Below are positions 54,905 to 64,000 of a stretch of DNA of 64,000 bases, piece after piece. The translations under genes were made by a program, and so were the position numbers. Each line of letters begins with the position of its first letter. The stretch's first letter is position 1. Location of the stretch: assembly GCF_001652265.1 (NCBI RefSeq), contig NZ_LWBS01000472.1, forward strand, positions 141,111 to 205,110, written 5' to 3'. The notes below the pieces were generated by a model. The model was not told where the DNA came from, did not search any database, and saw nothing but the letters and a program-made list of their open reading frames with translations. The stretch comes from Rhizobium leguminosarum. Its GTDB lineage: Bacteria; Pseudomonadota; Alphaproteobacteria; Rhizobiales; Rhizobiaceae.

Positions 54905-54950
54905 TCCGCGATCCCGGGATCGCTTCAGCGATGCCCGAAGGAGGAATCGA

Positions 54951-56195
54951 TCACCATTGCAGATCCAGCCGGTCCAGCCCGTGGAAATGGTAGACGTCCT
55001 TGACCACGGGTGTCTTTGCCAGCTTGAAGCTGGCCAGCCGTTCGAACAGGATCGGCAGCAAGACGTTGAGCTCCAGCCGTGCCAACGGCGCGCCGATGCA
55101 GAAATGGATGCCGGCGCCGAAGGAGAGGTTTGCCGCCTCGTTGCGGTCGGGCTTGAAGGTGAGGGGATCGGTGAATTTCGCCGGGTCGAGATTGGCGGCG
55201 GCGAGGATGAGGCTCACCTTGTCGCCGCGCTTGAAGGAGACGCCGTCGATTTCGGCAGGCTCAAGGGCCCAGCGCTGGAAGATGTGGACCGGCGCGCAGA
55301 TGCGCAAGGTTTCCTCGACGGTGCGCTCCGTCGTCGCCTCGTCCCGGAAGAGTTTCGCCGGATCGCAGCCGCTGTCGAGGATGGTGCGTACGGAATTGCC
55401 GATCTGGTGCACGGTCGCCTCATGCCCGGCATTGAGCAGCACGATCGTCGTCGAGACGAGCTCCTCTTCGGTCAGATACTGGCCCTTGTGCTCGGTATGG
55501 ATCATGTGGGTCAGCAGGTCGTCGCGTGGTTCGGCGCGGCGTTCTGTGATGACCGTTTTGACGTAGTCGGAAAATTCCTTCGCCGCCCGTTCGGCCTCGT
55601 CCTCCTGCTCGCGCGTACGGCCAAACATGTACATGCGGACATAGGCGTGCGACCAGGCGAGAAGTTGCGGTCCCATCTCTTCGGGAATACCGATCATCCG
55701 GGCGATCATCGTCACGGGGATGATGTCGGCAAAGGCCGAGAGCAGCTCGACCTCACGCTTCTCCGCGAAACCGTCGATCAGCCGATTGGCGAGTTCGGCA
55801 AGCTCCGGTTTCATCTTCTCGACATGGCGGGAAACGAAGGCGCGGTTGACGAGCGTACGCAGCCGCGTGTGCTCCGGCGGTTCGAGTTCGAGCAGGGAAT
55901 AACGTTCCGAGAGATCGAAGCTGGCAAGATGCGGCATCGGCTCGGCAAGGCCGAGCTCCTCGCGGCTGGCGATATGCAGGATCTGCCGGCCAAAGCGGCG
56001 GTCGCGCAGCAGACCATTCACATGGTCGTAACCCGTGAAGAACCACTGCTTCTGCTCACGCCAGTAGAAGGTCGGGCAATGGGCGTGAAGTGCGTCATAG
56101 ACGGCATTCGGGTTGCTGTAGAAGGCCGGGTTGCGGCCGTCCAGCGACACATGACGGTTGGCGCGGTCGATCGAAAGAAAGGATGGGATCATCAT
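54951..56195 (-). CDS. Cytochrome P450
   Basis: A 414-residue soluble bacterial P450. The I-helix motif is 'LLNAGHEATVHQIGN', the K-helix ExxR is in 'VEETLRICAPVHIF', and the heme loop 'FGAGIHFCIGAPLARLEL' has the ligand Cys366. 'LLELEPPEHTRLRTLVNRAFVSRHVEKMK' is typical of class I bacterial enzymes. Redox partners (ferredoxin and reductase) are not encoded nearby. The substrate is unknown. Gene stands alone; 60 bases separate it from the next gene on the same strand. Confidence 0.93.
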   Translation of the reverse strand: MMIPSFLSIDRANRHVSLDGRNPAFYSNPNAVYDALHAHCPTFYWREQKQWFFTGYDHVNGLLRDRRFGRQILHIASREELGLAEPMPHLASFDLSERYSLLELEPPEHTRLRTLVNRAFVSRHVEKMKPELAELANRLIDGFAEKREVELLSAFADIIPVTMIARMIGIPEEMGPQLLAWSHAYVRMYMFGRTREQEDEAERAAKEFSDYVKTVITERRAEPRDDLLTHMIHTEHKGQYLTEEELVSTTIVLLNAGHEATVHQIGNSVRTILDSGCDPAKLFRDEATTERTVEETLRICAPVHIFQRWALEPAEIDGVSFKRGDKVSLILAAANLDPAKFTDPLTFKPDRNEAANLSFGAGIHFCIGAPLARLELNVLLPILFERLASFKLAKTPVVKDVYHFHGLDRLDLQW

Positions 56196-56254
56196 GCCCC
56201 GAGGCTTAGCGGATTTGCCGAGCCTCGGAAAGATGCGGGGTGAGGGATCCCGGA

Positions 56255-57508
56255 CTACCCCGCCCGTGACAGCGTCCCCATGCGTCTGAGCGCCTCGACC
56301 TGGTCGTCGACCGTCGGCACGAGTTCGCCGGCGGTGCTGGTCGGCGTGGCCGGTGCAGGGGCTGCGGCCTCCGCTTCGCCGAAGGTGACCGTGCAGTTAC
56401 GGCCGGCGGCCTTCGCCGCATAGAGCGCCCGGTCGGCGGCCGAGATCAGTTTGTCGATATTGGCTTCGATCGAGGAGGCGAGCGCGATGCCGATGCTGAC
56501 CGTGACCGGAACGATCGCTTCGCCGGTGCTGACGGGAAGACGGCAGAATTCGGTGCGGATCGCTTCGGCGATCGCCTCGGCTTCGCTCTGATCCGTGACC
56601 GCGGCGAAGGCGGCGAATTCCTCGCCGCCCATGCGGCCGAAGATGTTGTTCGGAATATACTGGCGGGCCATGCGCGCGAATGCGGTCAGCACGGCGTCGC
56701 CGGACTGGTGGCCGAAACGGTCGTTGACGCGCTTGAAATGGTCGAGATCGAAAAGCATGACCGCGACCTGGCGCCGGTCGTCATGGGCCTTTTCCTGGGT
56801 GGCGTCGAAATAGCCGAGCAGGCCGCGGCGGTTGAGCACGCCGGTCAGCGAATCGGTCAGGGTGAGCGCACGCAGGTGCCGTTCGGAACGCTCCATGATC
56901 AGCCGGCAGGTGAACGCGAAGGCGATGGTGAGCAGGAAGGCGCTGGCCATGGCGGAAGCGCCGCCGAGATTGGTCGCTTCGATATCGCTCGGCAGCGTCA
57001 GCGCCATCATCAGCGCCGAGCCGAAGCACAGGCAGCCCTGGATGACGAACACGCCCATCAGCTTGACGCGGGTGCGCTCGCGGCGCATGTCGCCGGCGGC
57101 GACTGCCATGGCAAGTGCCGTCGCACCCGTCGCCGAAGCAAGGTTATAGAGCACCACGCGGTTTGAATAATCGCTGTTGACCCAAGGCAGGAAGACCCCG
57201 GCGAGCCAGATGACCGGCGGCAGCAGCGCCCACCATTCGATCCGCTTGCGGTCGAGCGCCAGAAAACCCGCCACCCAGGCGCTCTGGCCGAGCAGGGCAA
57301 TGGCGTTGCCCGCCTCTACGGAAAGCACGCTGGGGATTTCGCCGCGCAGCGCGACCATCGCAAAGCCAATGCCGGTCAGGAGGAAGCCCAAGCCCCAATA
57401 GAGATAGGCCTCGTTCCTGACGTTATGGCGCCAGGCGACGAACAGCACCAAAGCGAGCGTCATGGCCTCTGAACACCAGATGGCGAGACCTGTAGCAATA
57501 TTGAACAC
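56255..57508 (-). CDS. Membrane diguanylate cyclase (GGDEF domain)
   Basis: A 417-residue protein if started at the GTG at 57508, chosen because AAGGGG lies 8 bases upstream and the first helix begins there; a GTG at 57574 would add 22 residues. About seven membrane helices fill the first 200 residues ('LALVLFVAWRH', 'YLYWGLGFLLTGIGFAMVAL'). The GGDEF domain has 'LTDSLTGVLNRRGL', 'LFDLDHFKRVNDRFGHQSGD' and the active site 'GRMGGEEFAAFA' near residue 293. An RxxD inhibitory site was not found. It should make c-di-GMP. Confidence 0.9.
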   Translation of the reverse strand: MFNIATGLAIWCSEAMTLALVLFVAWRHNVRNEAYLYWGLGFLLTGIGFAMVALRGEIPSVLSVEAGNAIALLGQSAWVAGFLALDRKRIEWWALLPPVIWLAGVFLPWVNSDYSNRVVLYNLASATGATALAMAVAAGDMRRERTRVKLMGVFVIQGCLCFGSALMMALTLPSDIEATNLGGASAMASAFLLTIAFAFTCRLIMERSERHLRALTLTDSLTGVLNRRGLLGYFDATQEKAHDDRRQVAVMLFDLDHFKRVNDRFGHQSGDAVLTAFARMARQYIPNNIFGRMGGEEFAAFAAVTDQSEAEAIAEAIRTEFCRLPVSTGEAIVPVTVSIGIALASSIEANIDKLISAADRALYAAKAAGRNCTVTFGEAEAAAPAPATPTSTAGELVPTVDDQVEALRRMGTLSRAG

Positions 57509-57771
57509 GGCAGCAACCCCTTGTCTGTCCGCCCTTTTCTGTTGGCTTGCATCCTTGCCGAGGAAGCTCGCCACTTCCTTAATTTCGCTGCGCTGCGGCT
57601 TTGTTTCGGGCCGATATCTGCCGGTAGGCTTTCCGTTGGGTAAACGTGTATGAGTTTTATCGAATAGAGTAAGCCTTCCTTCATCCTGTCATGGAGAAAA
57701 GCGGGGGAGATCATACAGAGGGCTCGCCGTTAACGGGCGTTTGAGGGAAAGACGCTACCAGGAGCCGAAAC

Positions 57772-57841
57772 TTAATGCATGTCGGTCGGAAGTGTGCAGC
57801 GGTTCCCGGATAGCGACATGCATGAAGAAGGCGCTAAAGCA
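57772..57841. repeat. Degenerate RIME1-like repeat, copy 3
   Basis: The left palindrome is recognisable: ATGCATGTCG, AAGTGTGCAGCGGTT and CGACATGCAT, followed by GGCGCTAAAGC. The second palindrome is missing. It lies in the clpP upstream region, about 130 bases before the start. Stretch 57575-57771 otherwise contains nothing recognised. Confidence 0.6.
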
Positions 57842-57879
57842 GCCTGGCCCCGCCTTCTTAACGTTATCCTCATGCGTGT

Positions 57880-57909
57880 CTTGAAGAGGAGGGTCGGGAC
57901 ACTCTATGT
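57880..57909 (+). promoter_or_regulatory. Candidate clpP promoter
   Basis: TTGAAG (57881-57886) and CTATGT (57904-57909), 17 bases apart, fit a sigma-70 promoter. The same bases read CTTG-N19-TCTATGT, close to the alphaproteobacterial heat-shock (RpoH) pattern CTTG-N17/18-CYTATNT. Which sigma factor is used is inference; heat-shock control of clpP would be usual. Confidence 0.4.
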
Positions 57910-57972
57910 AGGGGTAAGATATTTTTCTTTGATTCCCGGCGCCGGCCGGCGAGACGTTGACAAAGGACGCAC

Positions 57973-58608
57973 ATGAGAAACCCAGTCGATACCGCAATGG
58001 CCCTCGTGCCGATGGTCGTGGAACAGACCAACCGCGGTGAACGCTCTTACGACATCTATTCCCGCCTGTTGAAGGAACGCATCATCTTCCTGACGGGCGC
58101 CGTCGAAGACCATATGGCGACGCTCGTCTGCGCCCAGCTGCTCTTCCTCGAGGCCGAAAACCCGAAGAAGGAAATCGCCCTCTACATCAATTCGCCCGGT
58201 GGCGTCGTCACCGCCGGCATGGCGATCTACGATACGATGCAGTTCATCAAGCCCGCGGTTTCAACGCTCTGCATCGGCCAGGCCGCATCCATGGGCTCGC
58301 TGCTGCTGGCGGCCGGTCACCAGGACATGCGCTTTGCGACGCCGAATTCCCGCATCATGGTGCACCAGCCCTCGGGCGGCTTCCAGGGGCAGGCCTCGGA
58401 CATCGAGCGGCACGCCCGCGACATCCTCAAAATGAAGCGCCGCCTGAACGAGGTCTACGTCAAGCACACCGGCCGCACCTATGAGGAAGTTGAAAAGACG
58501 CTCGATCGTGACCATTTCATGGATGCGGACGAAGCCCAGAGCTGGGGCGTGATCGACAAGGTTCTGACGTCGCGCCTCGAAATGGAAGGCGAGCAGGCTA
58601 GTAATTAA
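57973..58608 (+). CDS. clpP: ATP-dependent Clp protease proteolytic subunit
   Basis: A 211-residue serine protease subunit that forms two stacked heptameric rings and degrades proteins fed by ClpX or ClpA. Catalytic Ser106 is in '[14 protein letters not shown]' and His131 in '[18 protein letters not shown]'; the aspartate is near residue 180 ('[12 protein letters not shown]'). '[19 protein letters not shown]' is the substrate-channel block. AAAGGACGC precedes the ATG. The clpX gene follows 296 bases later and clearly has its own promoter region. Confidence 0.97.
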   Translation: MRNPVDTAMALVPMVVEQTNRGERSYDIYSRLLKERIIFLTGAVEDHMATLVCAQLLFLEAENPKKEIALYINSPGGVVTAGMAIYDTMQFIKPAVSTLCIGQAASMGSLLLAAGHQDMRFATPNSRIMVHQPSGGFQGQASDIERHARDILKMKRRLNEVYVKHTGRTYEEVEKTLDRDHFMDADEAQSWGVIDKVLTSRLEMEGEQASN

Positions 58609-58685
58609 TAGGGATGGTGTTTTCCTCGCCACAGTTCTATCCCATTTGTGATTGAACAAGGGCTTTCATCCGGCGACGAAGACGC

Positions 58686-58730
58686 TAATAGTAACTATTA
58701 ATGCTATGTTGAATTTTTATGACATAGCAT
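58686..58730. promoter_or_regulatory. Two back-to-back palindromes between clpP and clpX
   Basis: TAATAGT-A-ACTATTA (58686-58700) is directly followed by ATGCTATGT-N12-ACATAGCAT (58701-58730), perfect inverted repeats of 7 and 9 bases in an AT-rich patch. They lie about 175-220 bases before clpX. Possible roles are the clpP terminator, an operator or a promoter region of clpX. The rest of 58609-58904 is GC-rich and has no gene. Confidence 0.5.
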
Positions 58731-58904
58731 TCGGCATTCGAAGGGGAACTCGTTGCCGCCGGGGCCAGGACATGATTGGTTGGGCCTGGTTCGTAGCCCC
58801 TGAAGCCCTTCTCGGCAAAGGCTCCGGAAACGGAGTGCCGCCAGGAGCTGATAGAGTGGACCGCGATTTCGCCTTGAAATGCGGCGTGCTGGAAGGAAAG
58901 TGAT

Positions 58905-60182
58905 ATGAGCAAGGTCAGCGGCAGCAACGGCGGCGACTCCAAGAACACTCTTTATTGTTCGTTCTGCGGAAAGAGCCAGCACGAAGTCCGGAAACTGATT
59001 GCCGGACCGACCGTCTTCATCTGCGATGAATGCGTCGAATTGTGCATGGACATCATCCGCGAGGAGAACAAGTCCTCGATGGTCAAGTCCCGCGACGGCG
59101 TTCCGACGCCCCAGGACATCATCAAGGTCCTCGACGAATACGTCATCGGCCAGCGGCAGGCGAAGAAGATCCTGTCGGTTGCCGTTCACAACCATTACAA
59201 GCGCCTGGCGCACGCCTCCAAGAACGGCGAAGTCGAGCTGGCGAAGTCGAACATCATGCTCGTCGGCCCGACCGGCTGCGGCAAGACCTATCTTGCCCAG
59301 ACGCTCGCCCGCATCATCGACGTTCCCTTCACCATGGCCGATGCGACGACGCTGACCGAGGCCGGTTATGTCGGCGAGGATGTCGAAAACATCATCCTGA
59401 AGCTCCTGCAGTCGGCCGACTACAATGTCGAGCGTGCGCAGCGCGGCATCGTCTACATCGACGAAGTCGACAAGATTTCGCGCAAGTCCGACAATCCGTC
59501 GATCACCCGCGACGTCTCGGGCGAGGGCGTGCAGCAGGCGCTGCTGAAGATCATGGAAGGCACGGTCGCTTCCGTTCCGCCGCAGGGCGGCCGCAAGCAC
59601 CCGCAGCAGGAATTCCTGCAGGTCGACACGACGAACATCCTGTTCATCTGCGGCGGCGCTTTTGCCGGCCTCGACAAGATCATCTCTGCCCGTGGCGAGA
59701 AGACCTCGATCGGCTTTGGCGCTAGCGTCAAGTCGCAGGATGACCGCCGCGTCGGCGAGGTCCTGCGCGAACTGGAGCCGGAAGATCTGGTCAAGTTCGG
59801 CCTCATCCCCGAGTTCATCGGCCGTCTGCCGGTTCTGGCGACGCTCGAGGACCTCGATGAGGACGCGCTGATCCAGATCCTGTCCGAGCCGAAGAATGCG
59901 CTGATCAAGCAGTATCAGCGCCTGTTCGAGATGGAAGACGTGGAACTGAACTTCCACGAGGACGCTCTTCGCGAAATCGCCCGCAAGGCGATCGTGCGCA
60001 AGACCGGCGCCCGCGGCCTTCGCTCGATCATGGAGAAGATCCTGCTCGACACGATGTTCGAGCTGCCGACGCTGGAAGGCGTGCGCGAGGTCGTCATCTC
60101 CGAGGAAGTGGTGCGCGGTTCGGCCCGTCCGCTTTACATCTATGCCGATCGCCAGGAAGAAAAGGCCAACGCTTCGGCGTGA
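58905..60182 (+). CDS. clpX: ATP-dependent Clp protease ATPase subunit
   Basis: A 425-residue unfoldase that delivers substrates to ClpP. The N-terminal zinc domain has four cysteines ('LYCSFCGKS' and '[10 protein letters not shown]'). Walker A begins at residue 121 ('GPTGCGKT') and Walker B is '[11 protein letters not shown]'. The ClpP-docking loop 'IGFGA' (ClpX-type IGF) is present. AAGGAAAGTGAT precedes the ATG. A terminator follows at 60211. In alphaproteobacteria ClpXP degrades cell-cycle regulators such as CtrA. Confidence 0.98.
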   Translation: MSKVSGSNGGDSKNTLYCSFCGKSQHEVRKLIAGPTVFICDECVELCMDIIREENKSSMVKSRDGVPTPQDIIKVLDEYVIGQRQAKKILSVAVHNHYKRLAHASKNGEVELAKSNIMLVGPTGCGKTYLAQTLARIIDVPFTMADATTLTEAGYVGEDVENIILKLLQSADYNVERAQRGIVYIDEVDKISRKSDNPSITRDVSGEGVQQALLKIMEGTVASVPPQGGRKHPQQEFLQVDTTNILFICGGAFAGLDKIISARGEKTSIGFGASVKSQDDRRVGEVLRELEPEDLVKFGLIPEFIGRLPVLATLEDLDEDALIQILSEPKNALIKQYQRLFEMEDVELNFHEDALREIARKAIVRKTGARGLRSIMEKILLDTMFELPTLEGVREVVISEEVVRGSARPLYIYADRQEEKANASA

Positions 60183-60210
60183 GCTTAATGGCTTTCGGGT
60201 GATTATTTTG

Positions 60211-60236
60211 GGGGCTTGCCATAGGCAGGCCCCTTT
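60211..60236 (+). terminator. Rho-independent terminator after clpX
   Basis: GGGGCTTGCC and GGCAGGCCCC form a 10-pair stem (one G-T) with a 3-base loop followed by TTT. It lies 29 bases after the clpX stop codon. Confidence 0.85.
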
Positions 60237-60585
60237 CTATTTGAAAAACCATGCGAAGCGCTGTTAGTATTTGCCGGTGGGAACCGAAATTGCCTTTGCC
60301 GACGTTGCGCAAGGGGTCGTGATTGGCAATGATGCAATGATCCGTAAGCCTCTTGCTGGCGTTTGCATTTTAGCCGGGTCGGAAGTGGTAAGCGCCGGTC
60401 CAGCCACGCGCTTCATAGTGTTGGCGTTCCGTTGTAATAAAGCTGTCATATCCGAGGGACGCGGGCGTTAGCGTGGCTTGAAAAGCGTAGTCAGAACCTC
60501 CACTTGTAGCAACAAGTGAGATTGCCGGCCGGTCCCAAGCGGCCGTGCAGAGAGCCCGGCAACGGGACGATGGAAAGGACATAAA
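60237..60585. other. lon upstream region with inverted repeat
   Basis: About 350 bases without a gene. CACTTGT-AGCA-ACAAGTG at 60501-60518 is a perfect 7-base inverted repeat, 68 bases before lon, and may be an operator or part of a promoter (it contains CTTG). A TTGAAA-N18-TAGTAT pair at 60241-60270 could be a promoter far upstream. GGAAAGGACAT is the lon ribosome binding site. Confidence 0.45.
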
Positions 60586-63003
60586 ATGACGAAGAAAACG
60601 TCTGTAGCGAGCAGCACTGCCTACCCTGTTCTGCCCCTGCGCGACATCGTGGTTTTCCCGCATATGATCGTGCCGCTGTTCGTCGGACGGGAAAAGTCGA
60701 TCCGTGCGCTCGAAGAGGTCATGGGTTCCGACAAGCAGATCATGCTGGTGACGCAGATCAATGCTAGCGACGACGATCCGGATCCTTCCGCGATCCACAA
60801 TGTCGGCACCGTGGCGAACGTGCTGCAGCTCTTGAAGCTGCCCGACGGCACCGTGAAGGTTCTGGTCGAAGGCCGCGCCCGCGCCGAGATCGACACCTAT
60901 ACCAGCCGCGAGGATTTCTATGAGGCGCTCGGCCATGTGCTCGAGGAGCCGCACGACGATCCGGTCGAACTGGAAGCCTTGTCGCGTTCGGTCGTCTCCG
61001 AATTCGAGAGCTATGTGAAGCTCAACAAGAAGATTTCGCCCGAAGTGGTCGGCGCCGCCAGCCAGATCGACGACTATTCCAAGCTCGCCGATACGGTCGC
61101 CTCGCATCTGTCGATCAAGATCACCGAGAAGCAGGAGATGCTGGAGACCACCAGCGTCAAGCAGCGCCTCGAAAAGGCCCTCGGCTTCATGGAAGGCGAG
61201 ATCTCGGTCCTTCAGGTCGAAAAGCGCATCCGCTCGCGCGTCAAGCGCCAGATGGAGAAGACCCAGCGCGAATATTACCTCAATGAACAGATGAAGGCGA
61301 TCCAGAAGGAACTCGGCGACGGCGAGGAAGGCCGCGACGAGATGAGCGAACTGGAAGAGCGCATCTCCAAGACCAAGCTGTCCAAGGAAGCCCGTGAAAA
61401 GGCCGATGCGGAGCTGAAGAAGCTGCGCCAGATGAGCCCGATGTCGGCGGAAGCCACTGTCGTGCGCAATTATCTGGACTGGTTGCTCGGCATTCCCTGG
61501 GGCAAGAAGTCGAAGATCAAGGCCGACCTCAACAATGCCGAGAAGATCCTCGAAGCCGATCACTTCGGTCTCGACAAGGTCAAGGAGCGCATAGTCGAAT
61601 ATCTGGCCGTGCAGGCCCGTGCCACCAAGATCAAGGGCCCGATCCTCTGCCTCGTCGGTCCTCCGGGTGTCGGCAAGACCTCGCTCGCCCAGTCGATCGC
61701 CAAGGCGACCGGCCGCGAGTATGTCCGCATGGCGCTTGGCGGCGTTCGTGACGAAGCCGAAATCCGCGGTCACCGCCGCACCTATATCGGCTCGATGCCC
61801 GGCAAGGTCATCCAGTCGATGAAGAAGGCGAAGAAGTCCAACCCGCTCTTCCTGCTCGACGAGATCGACAAGCTCGGCCAGGACTATCGCGGCGATCCGT
61901 CCTCGGCCCTGCTCGAAGTGCTCGATCCGGCGCAGAACATGACCTTCATGGATCACTATCTGGAAGTCGAATACGACCTGTCGGATGTGATGTTCATCAC
62001 GACGGCGAACACGCTGAACATTCCAGCGCCTCTGATGGACCGCATGGAGATCATCCGTATCGCCGGCTACACCGAGGATGAAAAGCGCGAAATCGCCAAG
62101 CGGCACCTGCTGCCGAAGGCCATCAAGGAACATGCGTTGCAGCCGGAGGAATTCTCAGTCAGCGACGACGCCCTGATGGCGATCAGCCAGCAGTACACCC
62201 GCGAAGCCGGCGTCCGCAACTTCGAACGCGAACTGATGAAACTCGCCCGCAAGGCGGTCACCGAGATCATCAAGGGCAAGACGAAGGCCGTTCACGTGAC
62301 GGCTGCCAACATCTCCGACTATCTGGGCGTCCCGCGCTTCCGCCATGGCGAAGCCGAGGGCGAGGATCAGGTCGGCGTCGTGACCGGTCTTGCCTGGACG
62401 GAAGTCGGTGGCGAGCTACTGACCATCGAAGGCGTGATGATGCCGGGCAAGGGCCGCATGACGGTCACCGGCAATCTGAAGGAAGTCATGAAGGAATCGA
62501 TCTCGGCAGCGGCCTCCTATGTCCGCTCGCGCGCTGTCGATTTCGGCATCGAGCCGCCGCGCTTCGACAAGAGCGATATCCACGTGCACGTGCCGGAAGG
62601 CGCAACGCCGAAGGATGGTCCCTCGGCCGGCGTCGCCATGGCAACCGCGATCGTCTCGATCATGACCGGCATCCCGGTGGACAGGCATGTGGCCATGACC
62701 GGTGAAATCACCCTTCGTGGCCGTGTGCTGCCGATCGGTGGTCTCAAGGAAAAGCTGCTCGCAGCGCTTCGCGGCGGCATCAAGAAGGTGCTGATTCCGG
62801 AGGAAAACGCCAAGGACCTGGCGGAGATTCCTGATAACGTGAAGAACAACATGGAGATCATCCCGGTATCCCGCATGGGCGAGGTGATCAAGCATGCGCT
62901 GATCCGGCGGCCGGAGCCGATCGAATGGGATGGTACGGTGGAAACGCCGGTCATCGCAACGGTCGAAGGCCTCGATGAGACAGGCGCAACCATAGCGCAT
63001 TGA
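60586..63003 (+). CDS. lon: ATP-dependent Lon protease
   Basis: An 805-residue AAA+ serine protease. The N-terminal LAN domain begins '[31 protein letters not shown]'. Walker A starts at residue 358 ('GPPGVGKTS'), Walker B is '[11 protein letters not shown]'. The protease dyad is Ser680 ('[17 protein letters not shown]') and Lys723 ('[14 protein letters not shown]'). It degrades misfolded and short-lived regulatory proteins, in rhizobia including effects on exopolysaccharide. Followed by a strong terminator, then hupB. Confidence 0.98.
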   Translation: MTKKTSVASSTAYPVLPLRDIVVFPHMIVPLFVGREKSIRALEEVMGSDKQIMLVTQINASDDDPDPSAIHNVGTVANVLQLLKLPDGTVKVLVEGRARAEIDTYTSREDFYEALGHVLEEPHDDPVELEALSRSVVSEFESYVKLNKKISPEVVGAASQIDDYSKLADTVASHLSIKITEKQEMLETTSVKQRLEKALGFMEGEISVLQVEKRIRSRVKRQMEKTQREYYLNEQMKAIQKELGDGEEGRDEMSELEERISKTKLSKEAREKADAELKKLRQMSPMSAEATVVRNYLDWLLGIPWGKKSKIKADLNNAEKILEADHFGLDKVKERIVEYLAVQARATKIKGPILCLVGPPGVGKTSLAQSIAKATGREYVRMALGGVRDEAEIRGHRRTYIGSMPGKVIQSMKKAKKSNPLFLLDEIDKLGQDYRGDPSSALLEVLDPAQNMTFMDHYLEVEYDLSDVMFITTANTLNIPAPLMDRMEIIRIAGYTEDEKREIAKRHLLPKAIKEHALQPEEFSVSDDALMAISQQYTREAGVRNFERELMKLARKAVTEIIKGKTKAVHVTAANISDYLGVPRFRHGEAEGEDQVGVVTGLAWTEVGGELLTIEGVMMPGKGRMTVTGNLKEVMKESISAAASYVRSRAVDFGIEPPRFDKSDIHVHVPEGATPKDGPSAGVAMATAIVSIMTGIPVDRHVAMTGEITLRGRVLPIGGLKEKLLAALRGGIKKVLIPEENAKDLAEIPDNVKNNMEIIPVSRMGEVIKHALIRRPEPIEWDGTVETPVIATVEGLDETGATIAH

Positions 63004-63050
63004 GTGGCCTTTGCCACATTTATGCCCCATTGGGACAAAACACGCAAAAA

Positions 63051-63076
63051 GGCTGGCGGAAACGCCAGCCTTTTTT
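63051..63076 (+). terminator. Rho-independent terminator after lon
   Basis: GGCTGGCG-GAAA-CGCCAGCC is a perfect 8-pair stem followed by six T, with five A before it, 47 bases after the lon stop codon. The GAAA tetraloop and the T-run make it a very good terminator, and the A-run may make it work in both directions. Confidence 0.95.
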
Positions 63077-63209
63077 GTGAAAACGTCATGTAGACGCTTG
63101 CTTTTCCTTGATTTGCAGGGCTTTTGGGTTTTCGGCGGGCCTGATGAAACCTATTCTGCGCCTAGCTTACTTTTGAGTCGTTTCATACCATTTAGAAAGG
63201 GGTGGAAAC

Positions 63210-63485
63210 ATGAACAAGAATGAACTCGTGTCCGCAGTAGCCGAAAAGGCAGGACTGACGAAGTCTGACGCGGCTTCCGCTGTTGACGCGGTTTTCGACG
63301 TTGTCCAGGCTGAGCTCAAGAACAAGGGCGACATCCGCCTCGCGGGTTTCGGCAGCTTCACCGTTTCTCATCGTGCCGCAACGAAGGGCCGTAATCCGTC
63401 GACGGGCGCTGAAGTCGACATTCCGGCTCGCAACGTGCCGAAATTCACGCCCGGCAAGGGCCTGAAGGACGCCGTCAACGGCTGA
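63210..63485 (+). CDS. hupB: DNA-binding protein HU
   Basis: A 91-residue histone-like protein. 'MNKNELVSAVAEKAGLTKSDAASAVDAVFDVVQ' are the dimer helices and 'RLAGFGSFTVSHRAATKGRNPSTGAEVDIPARNVPKFTPGKGLKDAV' is the beta-arm and HU signature ('GFGSF', 'GRNPSTG', 'PKFTPGK'). It bends and packs DNA. Its place after lon is conserved in many proteobacteria. Ribosome binding site AAAGGGGTGG. Confidence 0.98.
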   Translation: MNKNELVSAVAEKAGLTKSDAASAVDAVFDVVQAELKNKGDIRLAGFGSFTVSHRAATKGRNPSTGAEVDIPARNVPKFTPGKGLKDAVNG

Positions 63486-63535
63486 TCTGAGATTATCCAC
63501 CAGTCGGAAACGAGACCGGCTGTGCAGGATTTGAG

Positions 63536-63563
63536 AGGGGTTCGGCTTTGCCGGACCCCTTTT
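63536..63563 (+). terminator. Rho-independent terminator after hupB
   Basis: AGGGGTTCGGC and GCCGGACCCCT form an 11-pair stem (one G-T) with a TTT loop and a TTT tail, 50 bases after the hupB stop. Confidence 0.9.
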
Positions 63564-63571
63564 GCTTTAGG

Positions 63572-64000
63572 TGTTTAGTCCCGGCATTTGATGGTGCACT
63601 ATTTTCCTTAGAATGGAGGGAGGCACTATGGGCCAGGTTCTACACGGGAGCGCCACAACGACAGAGGCAATCCGTCGAGCAATACAAAATAGTGAAGAGA
63701 GCCTGAGAGCGCTTTCAAAGCGGTGTGGGGTCAATCAGAAGACGATAGCCAAATGGAAGAGACGGACGTCATTGGCCGATGTTCCGACAGGCCCGAAGGA
63801 CCCGCATTCGACAATCCTCTCTCTTGAAGAAGAAGCCGTCATCGTCGCCTTTCGCAGGCATACATTGCTGCCCCTTGATGACTGCCTCTATGCCCTTCAA
63901 CCGACGATCCCGCATCTGACACGTTCGTCCCTGCACAGGTGTCTGCAGCGCCACGGCATTTCACGCCTGCCGGAAGTGAAAGGCGACAAAGAACCGAAGA
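63572..64000 (+). mobile_element. IS481-family insertion sequence, cut by the window end
   Basis: The element probably begins at TGTTTAGTCCCGGCATTTG (63572), as IS481 ends start with TGT; the other end lies outside the window, so the terminal repeat could not be paired. It sits 9 bases after the hupB terminator stem. The transposase starts at 63628. Confidence 0.7.
63628..64000 (+). CDS. IS481-family transposase, N-terminal part
   Basis: The first 124 residues are visible and the frame is open to the window end. 'MGQVLHGSATTTEAIRRAIQ' is the typical start of this IS481 group, followed by an HTH ('LRALSKRCGVNQKTIAKWKRR'), 'TGPKDPHSTILSLEEEAVIVAFRRHTLLPLDDCLYALQ' and 'LTRSSLHRCLQRHGISRLPEV'. 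The DDE catalytic domain would follow. No frameshift is seen so far, so the element may be intact. GGAGGGAGG precedes the ATG. Confidence 0.92.
   Translation, partial: MGQVLHGSATTTEAIRRAIQNSEESLRALSKRCGVNQKTIAKWKRRTSLADVPTGPKDPHSTILSLEEEAVIVAFRRHTLLPLDDCLYALQPTIPHLTRSSLHRCLQRHGISRLPEVKGDKEPK

Noticed and set aside
60370..62133. 587-codon open frame opposite lon
   Set aside because: Antisense shadow of a complete lon gene; composition is Leu/Asp-rich low-complexity and no family is recognised.

Overview
The window looks like chromosome of a Rhizobium of the leguminosarum/etli group. The case rests on a celABC-type cellulose operon with bcsN and a GH8 endoglucanase, the order clpP-clpX-lon-hupB, a DUF1127 protein beside a LysR regulator, DUF982, DUF1236, DUF992 and DUF2842 proteins, and intergenic palindromic repeats of the rhizobial RIME1 kind. 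Species is inference; no 16S rRNA gene is present.

Layout. 0-3.4 kb: MerR-type regulator, single receiver protein, hybrid histidine kinase, DUF1236 protein. 3.7-12.7 kb: cellulose operon bcsN-bcsA-bcsB-celC-TPR, in which bcsB is broken by an out-of-frame deletion. 12.8-13.6 kb: HAD phosphatase and tRNA-Pro(GGG). 13.6-24.4 kb: an accessory island starting at the 3' end of that tRNA and ending near an imperfect copy of it. It holds a sulfatase and its formylglycine-generating enzyme, small membrane and secreted proteins, a receiver protein and many broken genes (HAD phosphatase, sensor kinase/LuxR deletion fusion, a second sulfatase tail, IS630 and IS5 remnants). 24.6-28.5 kb: small conserved proteins, an XRE regulator, a ROK repressor and a GNAT enzyme. 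28.7-31.9 kb: sugar ABC importer (binding protein and two permeases, no ATPase). 31.9-40.2 kb: Wzy-type surface polysaccharide locus (polymerase/ligase, initiating phosphotransferase, glycosyltransferase, Wza, Wzz-like protein with a degenerate kinase domain, CelD-like acetyltransferase). 40.3-46 kb: housekeeping genes ctaA, tauE-like, argC, speB, rpsI, rplM. 46-57.5 kb: LysR/DUF1127, enoyl-CoA hydratase, EamA exporter, CoA-binding protein, metY, cupin, a GGDEF-EAL protein, a pstB fragment, cytochrome P450 and a GGDEF cyclase. 57.9-63.5 kb: clpP, clpX, lon, hupB. From 63.57 kb an IS481-family element runs off the window.

How it fits together. BcsA carries a PilZ domain, so it should respond to c-di-GMP, and the two c-di-GMP enzymes near 52-57 kb could feed it; the broken bcsB suggests cellulose output may be lost in this strain. 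The Wzy-type locus resembles the unipolar (upp) or glucomannan (gms) attachment polysaccharide loci of Rhizobiaceae. The least described part is the tRNA-Pro island: the sulfatase/maturase pair and the decayed two-component system share a 21-bp upstream motif (20 of 21 bases identical) at nearly the same distance from each start, which points to one former regulon, now degrading.
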